The notes under the pieces: generated by a model
The model's database searches: none
Told to the model about the DNA's origin: nothing
The model's input: the letters and a program-made list of their open reading frames with translations, nothing else
NCBI GenBank assembly: GCA_022739095.1
Contig: JAIJEI010000036.1
Coordinates: 1-14,041 of the forward strand
Direction of reading: 5' to 3'
Length of the DNA stretch: 14,041 bases
DNA from: Bifidobacterium sp.
GTDB lineage: Bacteria; Actinomycetota; Actinomycetes; Actinomycetales; Bifidobacteriaceae
Shown here: in pieces, positions 1 through 6,809 of the stretch
Position numbering within the stretch: the stretch's first letter is position 1
Layout of the letters: every line of letters begins with the position of its first letter
Program-made: the position numbers and the translations under genes

Positions 1-91
1 TGGCGTGACCGCATGGGCGGTGCCTCTGCTGGTGCTTATCCTGAAGCAGTCCGACGAGCTGGCCGATGCGCTCGATAGTCGTGGGCTGTAG
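1..91 (+). CDS. C-terminal end of an EcfT/CbiQ-like ECF transporter subunit (partial)
   Basis: Only the last 29 codons are in the window, open from the left edge to a TAG at 89-91. The peptide has a hydrophobic stretch (AVPLLVLIL) followed by an amphipathic end, KQSDELADALDSRGL. The (S/A)DxLAxAxxxRG ending resembles the coupling helix of EcfT/CbiQ transmembrane subunits, whose A-R-G motif contacts the ATPases; here it reads S-R-G. EcfT proteins of energy-coupling-factor transporters sit in the membrane and link ATP hydrolysis to vitamin or metal uptake. Many EcfT proteins continue beyond this motif, so this would be a short-tailed member. The gene converges on ilvC and ends about 18 nt before the shared terminator. 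The family call rests on a short tail. Confidence 0.5.
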   Translation, partial: GVTAWAVPLLVLILKQSDELADALDSRGL

Positions 92-108
92 CTGATTCGG
101 CTGAACAC

Positions 109-148
109 AAGAACCGCCGCTCCCGTATGAACGGGAACGGCGGTTCTT
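109..148. terminator. Bidirectional intrinsic terminator between the EcfT-like gene and ilvC
   Basis: Near-perfect hairpin: an 18-nt arm at 109-126 starting AAGAACCGCC, an ATGA loop at 127-130, and an arm at 131-148 ending GGCGGTTCTT, with one C/A mismatch. The outer ends are A-rich on one side and T-rich on the other, so it can act in both directions. It lies in the 129-bp gap between two convergent genes and probably ends both transcripts. Confidence 0.85.
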
Positions 149-220
149 GCTATATCACGGTCTCTCCCCTAGCCGGCGTTGCCGGCAGCCCCCTTATCAG
201 ATGGGGCTCAGGGGCGGAAA

Positions 221-1273
221 TCACTGAACCTGGGTACGAGCGATCTTGCCGTTGAAGGACTCGGCCTCATCCTTGTCCTTGGCCTCAGCGTTGTTCCAGG
301 AGAACATGGCGCGCAGCTTCGGGCCGACGGTCTCAAGGTGCGGGTGAGAGAACTCTTCCTGCAGCTTCTTGAACTTCGGGGCGCCAGCAGCCTGGTCGTC
401 CATGAACTCCTTAGCGAAGGAGCCGTCCTGAATGCGCTTGAGCTGGTACTGCATGCGCTTCTTGGTCTCGTCGGTGATGACGGTGGAGGTGTAGTCGCCG
501 TACTGAGCGGTGTCAGAGCAGGACCAACGAGCCTTGTTCAGACCACCCTCATTAGCAAGGTCGACCAGCATCTTCAGCTCGTGGAAGACCTCGAAGTAGG
601 CGATCTCCGGCTGGTAGCCAGCCTCGGTCAGCACGTCGAAGCCGAGGTCGCACAGGTGGTTGATGCCACCCATGAGGACGTCCTGCTCACCGAACAGATC
701 GGTCTCGGTCTCCTCGGTGAAGGTGGTCTTGATAGCGCCTGCACGCAGAGCGCCCAGAGCCTTGGCATAAGCCAGGCACAGCGGCCAGGTCTTGCCGTCC
801 GGATCCTGCTCAACAGCAACGACGACCGGGACGCCACGGCCAGCAGCGTACTCACGACGAACGATGTGGCCCGGGCCCTTCGGAGCGACCATGAAGACCG
901 GGTGATCCTCAGACGGCTTGATGTAGCCGTAGTGAATGTTGAAGCCGTGGGCGAAGGCCAGGGCAGCGCCCGGCTTCAGGTTCGGCTCAACTTCTTCCTT
1001 GTAGACCTTGGCCTGGTACTGGTCAGGCAGAAGGATCATGACAACGTCAGCCTCAGCAACGGCCTCGCCAACCGGCTTGACCTCGAGGCCCTGCTCCTTG
1101 GCGAACTCGACCGACTTGGAGGCCGGACGCAGGCCGACGACCACGTCGACACCGGAGTCACGCAGGTTCAGCGCGTGAGCGTGGCCCTGAGAGCCGTATC
1201 CCAGGATGGCGACCTTCTTGCCATCGAACACGGACAGATCGGCGTCCTTCTCGTACCAGATAGTTGCTGCCAT
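221..1273 (-). CDS. ilvC: Ketol-acid reductoisomerase, class I, NADPH type
   Basis: 350 aa, a normal length for a short-form (class I) KARI. The enzyme performs the alkyl migration and NADPH reduction that turn acetolactate or acetohydroxybutyrate into dihydroxy acids, the second common step of valine, leucine and isoleucine synthesis in the cytosol. The Rossmann glycine motif GYGSQGHAHA is at 25-34 and the cofactor loop GLRPASKS at 47-54, with serines where NADPH phosphate is usually bound. The catalytic AHG (H109), Mg ligands D192 and E196 in TDLFGEQ, E228 and E232 in FEVFHELKM, and substrate Ser 253 in SDTAQYG are all present. AAAAGGAG lies 8 nt before the ATG. It follows the MHS transporter on the same strand after 187 nt, so the two may share a transcript or ilvC may have its own weak promoter. 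Codon use is strongly biased, as in highly expressed genes. Bifidobacteria often carry two ilvC copies; the paralogue number cannot be told from the sequence. Confidence 0.97.
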   Translation of the reverse strand: MAATIWYEKDADLSVFDGKKVAILGYGSQGHAHALNLRDSGVDVVVGLRPASKSVEFAKEQGLEVKPVGEAVAEADVVMILLPDQYQAKVYKEEVEPNLKPGAALAFAHGFNIHYGYIKPSEDHPVFMVAPKGPGHIVRREYAAGRGVPVVVAVEQDPDGKTWPLCLAYAKALGALRAGAIKTTFTEETETDLFGEQDVLMGGINHLCDLGFDVLTEAGYQPEIAYFEVFHELKMLVDLANEGGLNKARWSCSDTAQYGDYTSTVITDETKKRMQYQLKRIQDGSFAKEFMDDQAAGAPKFKKLQEEFSHPHLETVGPKLRAMFSWNNAEAKDKDEAESFNGKIARTQVQ

Positions 1274-1426
1274 TTTTGGCGCTCCTTTTATTTATCTATG
1301 GGGTTGAAATTTGTATTACGTTCTGCCAGGTGTGCAGACACTTTTTTAATTTTTGGCTTTCCTCGTGGGCTTTTCCGATATGCAGGTTTAGTCCTGTTTG
1401 TCCAGAAAACCCCACTCGGTTCCACT

Positions 1427-1450
1427 ACGTGAACTTGAGATTTTTCACGT
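1427..1450 (-). terminator. Small hairpin just after the MHS transporter stop
   Basis: Perfect 7-bp stem, ACGTGAA (1427-1433) with TTCACGT (1444-1450), and a 10-nt loop, 10 nt beyond the transporter stop codon. No T-run follows on the minus strand, so it is at best a weak terminator or an RNA-processing or stability hairpin before ilvC. The rest of the 1274-1460 gap shows only A/T-rich patches and the ilvC ribosome site. Confidence 0.35.
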
Positions 1451-1460
1451 TGCGGACGAA

Positions 1461-2828
1461 TCACTTAGTGAAATCAACGTCCTTAGTTTCACGGCAGGTC
1501 ACCACGGAGACCAGGCAGCACACGGCCATCACGGCGAGGTAGAGGCCCACGGAGTGGACGCCCCAGTGGGAGCTCAGCCAGGTGGCGATGGTCGGCACGA
1601 ACGCCGCGCCGACGATGGCGGCCAGGTTGTAGCCGATGCCGGAGCCGGAGTAACGCACGTTGGCGTCGAACAGCTCAGGCAGGAAGGCGCCGATCGGGCC
1701 GAAGGCGATGCCCATCAGGGCAAAGCCGACGCACATGAACACCATGTTGGCGAAGAAGTTCTTCTGGCCGACCAGACCACCGTCCAGCAGGAACGGGAAG
1801 AGCACGGCGAACACGACGAGTGCGCAGGAGGAGAAGGTCAGCACGCGCTTGCGGCCGATCTTGTCCGCGTACAGGCAGGACAGCACGATGAACAGGGCGA
1901 ACACGCAGATGGAGATCATGAGCATGAGCAGGTATTCCTGGTTGGTGAAGCCAAGGCCGCCGCCGCCTTCGCCCTGCTCCTTGGTGCCCCAAGCGAGGGA
2001 CCAAGTGGCGAGCGTGTAGAACAGCGTGTAGGTCACAGCCACGAGGAAGGTGGCCTGCAGCACCTGACGCCAGGACTTGCGGAAGACCTCGGTCAGCGGG
2101 GACTTGACGACCTTCTTCTGCTCCTGAGCCATACGGAAGATCAGGGTCTCCTCCATGTGAACGCGGACCACGAGGCCGACGATCACCAGGATGGCGGACA
2201 GCAGGAACGGCACACGCCAGCCCCAGGCCAGCATCGCGTCCTGATTGTTGAAGGATTCGAGCACGAAGTAGGTGCCGTTGGACAGGAAGAAGCCGATCGG
2301 GGCGCCGAGCTCCGGGAAGGAGCCGTACAGCGCGCGCTTGTCTTCAGGCGCGTTCTCGGTGGCGACCAGTGCCGCACCGGACCATTCGCCGCCCAGGCCG
2401 ATGCCCTGGATGAAGCGCAGGAGGCAGAGGATGGCGACTGCACCAACGCCGACCTGATCGTAGGTGGGCAGGTAGCCAATCAGGAAGGTGCCGACACCCA
2501 TGGTCATGAGGCTCACGACCAGCGTGGTCTTGCGGCCCATGCGATCGCCGAAGTGGCCGAAGATCAGCGAGCCCAGCGGACGGGCGATGAAGGCGATGGC
2601 GAAGGTCAGCAAGCTCATCAGCAGTGCGACGGTGGGGTTGTCCTTCGCGGAGAAGAAGATGTGCGGGAAGTAGTTTGCCGCGGCGGTGCCGTAGGCGTAG
2701 AAGTCATAGAATTCGATGGCGGTACCGACCATCGACGCGGCGATCACGGTCTTGACCGAATCGCGTACCAAGGTAGCGGCTTTACCTGCCGCCTGCCCTA
2801 AGCCAGTCTCTTCGACTGCTGCAGTCAT
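1461..2828 (-). CDS. MFS transporter of the metabolite:H+ symporter (MHS) family
   Basis: 455 aa from the ATG at 2826-2828, chosen because AGGAG sits about 5 nt upstream; the frame stays open further up but with no ribosome site and no conserved sequence. About twelve hydrophobic segments. MHS signs are EFYDF (39-43) in the first membrane segment, GHFGDRMGRK (91-100) in loop 2-3, and RFIQGIGLGGEW. A second cytoplasmic motif, YADKIGRKR, marks the start of the C-terminal half. MHS proteins such as ProP, KgtP and ShiA import osmolytes, dicarboxylates or aromatic acids with protons; the substrate here cannot be read from sequence. The neighbour ilvC, together with a leader ORF and attenuator-like hairpin upstream, suggests regulation with amino-acid metabolism (inference). 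It would act in the cytoplasmic membrane. Confidence 0.9.
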   Translation of the reverse strand: MTAAVEETGLGQAAGKAATLVRDSVKTVIAASMVGTAIEFYDFYAYGTAAANYFPHIFFSAKDNPTVALLMSLLTFAIAFIARPLGSLIFGHFGDRMGRKTTLVVSLMTMGVGTFLIGYLPTYDQVGVGAVAILCLLRFIQGIGLGGEWSGAALVATENAPEDKRALYGSFPELGAPIGFFLSNGTYFVLESFNNQDAMLAWGWRVPFLLSAILVIVGLVVRVHMEETLIFRMAQEQKKVVKSPLTEVFRKSWRQVLQATFLVAVTYTLFYTLATWSLAWGTKEQGEGGGGLGFTNQEYLLMLMISICVFALFIVLSCLYADKIGRKRVLTFSSCALVVFAVLFPFLLDGGLVGQKNFFANMVFMCVGFALMGIAFGPIGAFLPELFDANVRYSGSGIGYNLAAIVGAAFVPTIATWLSSHWGVHSVGLYLAVMAVCCLVSVVTCRETKDVDFTK

Positions 2829-2981
2829 TGTTACTCCTGTTTTGCTCTCGTTCACTCTCATTGGCGGGCGATTATTTCGCCCCACAGGGAGGTTGTTGTT
2901 CTGTTGCTGTGTTGTTGCCGCGTACTGTCCGCTACCGTTTCCGCCTGCGGGATTCTGCCGTAAGCCTTGTGAGCGCAACAA

Positions 2982-3052
2982 AAAAGCCCCGCATCATGCA
3001 GGGCCTTACCAATTGTGTCAGTTGATTGGCCCTGCCTTCGTTGACGGGGCTT
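2982..3052 (-). terminator. Nested hairpin with T-run: candidate transcription attenuator before the MHS transporter
   Basis: Read on the minus strand: an outer stem AAGCCCCG (3052-3045) with CGGGGCTT (2991-2984), an inner stem GCAGGGCC (3035-3028) with GGCCCTGC (3005-2998), then CCAAT/ATTGG closing further in, and TTTTTT directly after the 3' arm. This is a strong intrinsic terminator. It lies inside the probable 5' leader, about 155 nt before the transporter start and 17 nt after the stop of a 22-codon ORF. It could instead simply end a small transcript carrying that ORF. Confidence 0.75.
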
Positions 3053-3069
3053 CAAGCATCAGTGCCGAA

Positions 3070-3138
3070 TTAGTCCGCCAGCGAAGACGGGCTAATAATT
3101 CGTGCGGATACAAACGCAGAAGCATTAAATCCAGTCAT
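3070..3138 (-). CDS. Short leader ORF (22 codons) upstream of the attenuator-like hairpin
   Basis: ATG at 3136-3138 preceded by an excellent ribosome site, AAAGGAG (3147-3153), spaced 8 nt; TAA at 3070-3072. The peptide starts MTGFNASAF, contains ARIIS, and ends SPSSLAD. It is too short and polar to be a membrane peptide and resembles no family I know. Its codons CGA ATT ATT are poor choices for a GC-rich genome that prefers ATC. Its distance to the hairpin fits a leader peptide whose translation controls termination before the MHS transporter and ilvC. What would be sensed is not clear; isoleucine or arginine codons are the only clustered candidates. Alternatively it is a real small protein with its own terminator. 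Confidence 0.6.
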   Translation of the reverse strand: MTGFNASAFVSARIISPSSLAD

Positions 3139-3188
3139 CACGTGGTCTCCTTTCGGTATTTCCTCAGGCCGTTCGACCTGAACTGGAA

Positions 3189-3217
3189 TGTAAACATAGG
3201 TTTGGCTGTCTTGCCAA
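3189..3217 (-). promoter_or_regulatory. Weak promoter with overlapping palindrome for the leader/MHS transcript
   Basis: On the minus strand TTGGCA (3217-3212) is followed after 17 nt by TTTACA (3194-3189), a moderate -35 and a poor -10. The -35 overlaps a perfect 5+5 palindrome, TTGGC-N6-GCCAA (3202-3217), which could be a regulator site. It lies 36 nt upstream of the leader ribosome site and is the best promoter candidate seen in this gap. Confidence 0.35.
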
Positions 3218-3231
3218 TCCAGCAAGGGTTC

Positions 3232-3249
3232 ACATTGTGGACATTGTGA
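3232..3249. repeat. Two tandem 9-bp repeats
   Basis: ACATTGTGG at 3232-3240 is followed directly by ACATTGTGA at 3241-3249, just upstream of the putative promoter of the MHS leader. Two copies on one face could bind a regulator or be a chance duplication. Confidence 0.4.
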
Positions 3250-3295
3250 CGTAGGAGTCATGTGAGATGGGTGACCGTGGGCGGCTGTGCCTCGA

Positions 3296-3314
3296 CTCCC
3301 CTCAAAGGGGGGAG
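3296..3314 (-). terminator. GC-rich hairpin after the LacI gene
   Basis: CTCCCC (3296-3301) pairs with GGGGAG (3309-3314) around TCAAAGG, 13 nt past the LacI stop. There is no T-run, so termination strength is doubtful. Short CTCCCCT/AGGGGAG hairpins of this look are, from memory, frequent between bifidobacterial genes, so it may be a dispersed repeat. Confidence 0.4.
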
Positions 3315-3326
3315 CCAAGATAGGAG

Positions 3327-4370
3327 TCACCGGGTGGTTTCGCCGGGGATGAGGGTTACGGGGATGACTTCTTCGGGAGTGGGTTGGGCGTCAACGTACG
3401 AAGCGCTATCGGTCTTGGCCGGAGAGGCAGAGGCACCGTCGGCGGCGATCTGTGAGTCCATGCGGGCGGCGAGCGCGGCGGCGATGGCCGGGAAGTCCTG
3501 TCGAATCGCGGTCAGGCGTTTGCCGGCGGTTTCGGCCATGAGAGTGCCGTCATAGGCGATGACTTGCAGATCAGCAGGCACCTCGATACCCCGGCGTGAG
3601 GCTTCTTGTAATGCCACGGACGCCACCACATCGGAGCCGACGATGGCGTCGACATCAGGATACCGCTCAAAAATGGCGCATGCGGTGGCTTTGTGGGCGG
3701 CGATATCGGCCACAGTGCCGGCTTCGACATAATCACAGGCAATGCCGACCTCAGCCAGCATCCGCTCAACGGTGAGATGGTAGCGAATCGTGGGGAATGC
3801 GGTGGCTTCCGCGAACTGGGAACGCGGGCCGCCGACGAGCACCACATGGCGAGCTCCGGAATCGATGAGCTGACGAGCAATCAGCCGGCCGCCCTGTTCA
3901 TGATCGGATCGAACGGCCGGAACACCCTCGCCCAACGTGCGATCAAAAGCAACAATCGGACGATGAATGGATGTCCAGTAGCCGCCCGGATGCTCGGTGT
4001 AGGCCGCCATGACGATGCCGTCCATCATGTGCCGCTGCAGCATGTCGACATATTCACCCTCGCCTTTGTCCGCATCAGCGGTGGAACACAATAGGGTTTT
4101 GAGGTCGCGCGCGGCGAACTCACGCTGCAGATGCGCAGTGAGCGCGGCAAAGAACGGGTGGGCGATAGTCGGCATAATCACACCGATGGTGTTGGTGCGG
4201 TTTCGGTAGAGGTTGCGGGCCAGCTCGTTGGGAATGTAGTTGAGCTAACGCATCGCGGACTCGACTTTGGCACGCATATCGGCCGAGACGTAGCCGGTGT
4301 TATTGACCACCAGCGAAACGGTGCTGAGCGACACTCCTGCCGTTTTGGCTACGTCGCGCATACCGACCAT
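3327..4370 (-). pseudogene. LacI-family transcription regulator with in-frame TAG after the DNA-binding domain
   Basis: Read through, the gene spans 348 codons from the ATG at 4368-4370, with GGGGGAG 6 nt upstream, and matches a full LacI-type repressor. The helix-turn-helix runs from MRDVAKTAGVSLSTVSLVVNN to about residue 41. Codon 42 is TAG (4245-4247). The sequence then continues in frame with LNYIPNELARNL, the hinge-side motif of the family, where the interrupted codon is normally Glu or Gln. The remaining 300 codons form an intact periplasmic-binding-like effector domain. Translation could restart at GTG 4181, giving a 284-aa protein without DNA-binding helices. The gene lies 69 nt downstream of the sugar-type MFS gene on the same strand and probably controlled it. 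A sequencing error or suppressor readthrough are the alternatives to a true pseudogene. Confidence 0.88.
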
Positions 4371-4419
4371 GGTTTGCTCCCCCGTGAGTACTAGCTGGAT
4401 TACTGACGACAAGCGTACT

Positions 4420-4429
4420 CGAACCGGTT
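4420..4429. promoter_or_regulatory. Putative LacI-type operator between the MFS gene and its regulator
   Basis: CGAACCGGTT, with the palindromic core AACCGGTT centred on CpG as in many LacI-family operators. The same 10-mer occurs on the minus strand at 6336-6345, upstream of the MFS gene. The core also occurs at 13393-13400 and once inside a coding region (9713-9720), so it is not unique. Confidence 0.35.
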
Positions 4430-4439
4430 TATCGCGCTG

Positions 4440-6074
4440 TTACTCAACCTTGGAAGAGAGCGTGATGATTCCGGCGAGAAGCACCATGACGATGGCGGAG
4501 GGGAACAGCAGGTAGTAGCCGAAACTGCTTGCGAATGCATTGACCAGCACGGCTCCGATAATGGCGGCGAGCGCCAGTCCGGCCGAATTGGCGAGCGCAT
4601 AGATGCCGAGATCATGACCGGCGTTGCGCGGGTCGGGTAGGGCATTCATTACCAGTTCGAGGCCTAACGCATCGTAAACGCCGAAGGCAAATCCGGAGAT
4701 CAGCGCGAAGAGCAGCATGCCGTTTTCGCGTGCCGTGCCGGTGGACCAGACGCCGAGCCCCCATGCCACCGCCACACCGATGGCATACAGCAGGCAGGAT
4801 GCCGCCACCACCGCAGCGGTGGCGATGTTCCGTTCCTCGATCTTCTCGGAGATCGGCCCAGCGGCCCAGGACGCGAGCGCAGCACCGATGAGCGTTGCCG
4901 CGGCCATGCCTGCGATGAGGAGGCCCGCGGGAATGGTCAATGGCGCGGAAGTGAACACCACGGCCTTGCCATACACCCAAAAGCGCACGAGATACCACAG
5001 AAAGACCCCGGTCAGCCCAACGCCCGTCATCATGCACACGCGAGCGGCGAACACGCGGGCGAACGCAGGCGCATGTGCCGGCGGACGCAGCTGGTCAAAC
5101 ACCTGCCCCGACTCGAATCGTTGATGTGGCTGCTCCTGGCTGGAAGGCTCCCTGGGCAGCATGATCACGGTCAGGATGCCGGAAACCGCAAACAGCACAG
5201 CGGTGTAGGCAAACGGCGTGAAGGAGTCGAACATCACGCCGAGCGCACCCATGCACACACCAAGCGCTTGGCCGAGCATTACGCCGATGCCATGCCAGCG
5301 TTCGATGCGCGGGCGGAACTTATCCGGCACTCGCTCGCTGATGGCGCTGGCCAACGGCACGGAGAGCATCGCGTAGGCGAACTGCATCAGCGCCCAGAAG
5401 ATGCAAAGCACCACAATGCCGATATCCTGTCCCAGAAGCAGCGTGATCAGCGCACACAACACACCGCCGGCCACCATCCATGGGGTACGGCGACCCAGCG
5501 ACGTGCGCGTGCGGTCGGAAAGCGCCGAAATCAGCGGCATAGCGAACATGGAGGCCACGACGCCGACAATCACCAATACGGCCAAAGGCATCGCCAGATC
5601 AGTGGCGACGGGCAGCGCCCTACCAGTTTCCGTGTTGATGGTCACCTGGCTGGCCATGGCGGTGTCGTAGCCGAACAGACGAGCCACCGCGTTGGGCATG
5701 GCGATGGCGTTCAATGCCACCCAAGGCGCGCCGATCAGGATGGAAGCGGCGAAGAACCCCCAGTTGAGACGGGATACCTGGCCCGTGGTGGGCCGTTGAC
5801 CGTTGGCGGCGACCATAGGGTCGCGCATATCGAGGTAGGCGGATGACATGTCCGGTGCCGGGGTGTCCACGCTGGCGGCGGCTGCGGCGGCGGCCGAGGA
5901 GCCGGCGGCGGCCAATCGCACAGCTTGGGCCTCGGGCTGGTCGGCGGATGCCTCGGGCGGGCGGCGACGGTCCTTGATGGCCAGTCGGGCCACGGCTGCC
6001 TTGTCTTCGGGGCTCAAGGCCTTGTCAAGATCCGGGCGATCGTCAATGCCCGGGCGCACATACGGTTCCAACAT
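4440..6074 (-). CDS. MFS sugar transporter, GPH/SUC (SLC45-like) type
   Basis: 544 aa from the ATG at 6072-6074. This start is preferred over an upstream in-frame ATG at 6185 because the added 37 residues have no ribosome site and overlap a hairpin; the chosen ATG has only a weak AAAGAG upstream. Residues 1-104 are a polar, alanine-rich cytoplasmic tail, including a run of seven or more Ala near 61. The twelve-helix body begins about NWGFFAAS (104). SDRTRTSLGRRTPW (186-199) is the loop 2-3 motif of glycoside/sucrose-type carriers, and ALPDPRNAGHDLGIY late in the protein matches the second-half motif of that group. It probably imports a di- or oligosaccharide with protons; no glycosidase or phosphorylase lies beside it to name the sugar. 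The LacI-type gene follows directly on the same strand. Confidence 0.85.
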   Translation of the reverse strand: MLEPYVRPGIDDRPDLDKALSPEDKAAVARLAIKDRRRPPEASADQPEAQAVRLAAAGSSAAAAAAASVDTPAPDMSSAYLDMRDPMVAANGQRPTTGQVSRLNWGFFAASILIGAPWVALNAIAMPNAVARLFGYDTAMASQVTINTETGRALPVATDLAMPLAVLVIVGVVASMFAMPLISALSDRTRTSLGRRTPWMVAGGVLCALITLLLGQDIGIVVLCIFWALMQFAYAMLSVPLASAISERVPDKFRPRIERWHGIGVMLGQALGVCMGALGVMFDSFTPFAYTAVLFAVSGILTVIMLPREPSSQEQPHQRFESGQVFDQLRPPAHAPAFARVFAARVCMMTGVGLTGVFLWYLVRFWVYGKAVVFTSAPLTIPAGLLIAGMAAATLIGAALASWAAGPISEKIEERNIATAAVVAASCLLYAIGVAVAWGLGVWSTGTARENGMLLFALISGFAFGVYDALGLELVMNALPDPRNAGHDLGIYALANSAGLALAAIIGAVLVNAFASSFGYYLLFPSAIVMVLLAGIITLSSKVE

Positions 6075-6181
6075 GATGCTGCTCTTTCTTGTTCTGCTGC
6101 TTCCGCTGCTCGTCTCTTCAATTCCGGCGGAATACGTAAGGCCCGCACCCACCAGGAGCACGACCCTCAACCCCGTCACAC

Positions 6182-6229
6182 GCAAAACCGCCCGAGCGCA
6201 CTGGCTTCAGCGCACTGTGGGCGGTTTGC
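6182..6229. terminator. Terminator-like hairpin with internal 9-bp direct repeat
   Basis: GCAAAACCGCCC (6182-6193) pairs with GGGCGGTTTGC (6219-6229) apart from one bulged A. The loop holds AGCGCACTG twice (6195-6203 and 6209-6217). It lies 210 nt downstream of crcB and 108 nt upstream of the MFS start. Most likely it ends the purA-crcB transcript; if the MFS promoter lies further upstream it would be inside the MFS leader. Confidence 0.55.
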
Positions 6230-6324
6230 TTTCCATGAATCCAGCTTACGCCGGACGCACTACTTGGGCTAGGTCCCGTGGGATCCGCCGGCGCACGCGC
6301 GCGGTTGCGCCGAGGTTTCTCTCT

Positions 6325-6350
6325 CGTTACCGGGCAACCGGTTCGTTACA
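6325..6350. promoter_or_regulatory. Putative operator cluster upstream of the sugar-type MFS gene
   Basis: The stretch holds GTTACCGG, then AACCGGTT (6336-6343), then CGTTAC, giving two overlapping half-sites and the minus-strand 10-mer CGAACCGGTT also found beside the LacI gene. The flanking 6240-6437 interval has an A/T-rich patch around 6350-6400 that may hold the promoter, but no convincing -35/-10 pair was found. Confidence 0.35.
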
Positions 6351-6404
6351 GGAAAATAACAGACGTTTTATGGATGATTAGTCGGTAATCGTGGTATTTC
6401 GCGC

Positions 6405-6435
6405 GCGGACGAACGTGGGTGGGAGCGGACGAACG
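6405..6435. repeat. 11-bp direct repeat
   Basis: GCGGACGAACG occurs at 6405-6415 and 6425-6435, a 20-bp period, between the crcB stop and the MFS control region. Two helical turns of spacing would suit a dimeric regulator, but it may be a simple duplication. Confidence 0.4.
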
Positions 6436-6437
6436 CA

Positions 6438-6809
6438 TCAGTGCGCCAGGCTGCCGACGATCCAGCCCAACGCCACACAGATCACCGGCACCACAATGGT
6501 GACCAGTACATAGAACGCGGCCATGGCGAGATGCCGGTTACGCGCCAACGACACCATTTCATTGATTGCGGTGGAGAACGTGGAGAAACCGCCGAGGAAG
6601 CCGGTGACGAACAGCAGGTACGTCGATTCGGGCACCACTTGGCGGGCAAATGCGGCGGCGGCCAAGCCGGCACAGAACGTGGCGACTACGTTGATAATGA
6701 ACGTGGACAACGGAAACAGTCGGTTCCACCATCGCTGAATCGACGTGTTCAATACGAAACGGGCCACGGCACCGAGGCCACCGCACATGCACACGAGCAG
6801 GAACGTCAT
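6438..6809 (-). CDS. crcB: Fluoride channel CrcB/Fluc, short subunit
   Basis: 123 aa, the usual size. Fluc proteins form dual-topology dimers in the membrane that let toxic fluoride leave the cell. Four hydrophobic segments are visible. The family marks are GGLGAVAR (10-17), the pore Asn of FIINV (N40), and GGFSTFST (73-80) with both pore-lining phenylalanines (F75, F78). The ATG overlaps the upstream crcB stop by one base (TGATG), so the two are translationally coupled and probably made in equal amounts. Two adjacent crcB genes are typical of heterodimeric Fluc pairs in Gram-positives. No fluoride-riboswitch consensus was seen in the short gap ahead of the pair. Confidence 0.93.
   Translation of the reverse strand: MTFLLVCMCGGLGAVARFVLNTSIQRWWNRLFPLSTFIINVVATFCAGLAAAAFARQVVPESTYLLFVTGFLGGFSTFSTAINEMVSLARNRHLAMAAFYVLVTIVVPVICVALGWIVGSLAH

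Noticed and set aside
179..1432. A 417-codon plus-strand open frame
   Set aside because: Antisense to ilvC, with no ribosome site and no family resemblance.
1398..2801. A 467-codon plus-strand open frame
   Set aside because: Antisense to the MHS transporter; composition (His, Glu, Gly, Gln) is typical of a reverse-frame shadow.
2829..3138. T-box leader upstream of the MHS transporter
   Set aside because: No T-box sequence or specifier-loop arrangement was recognised; the short ORF plus terminator explains the region better.
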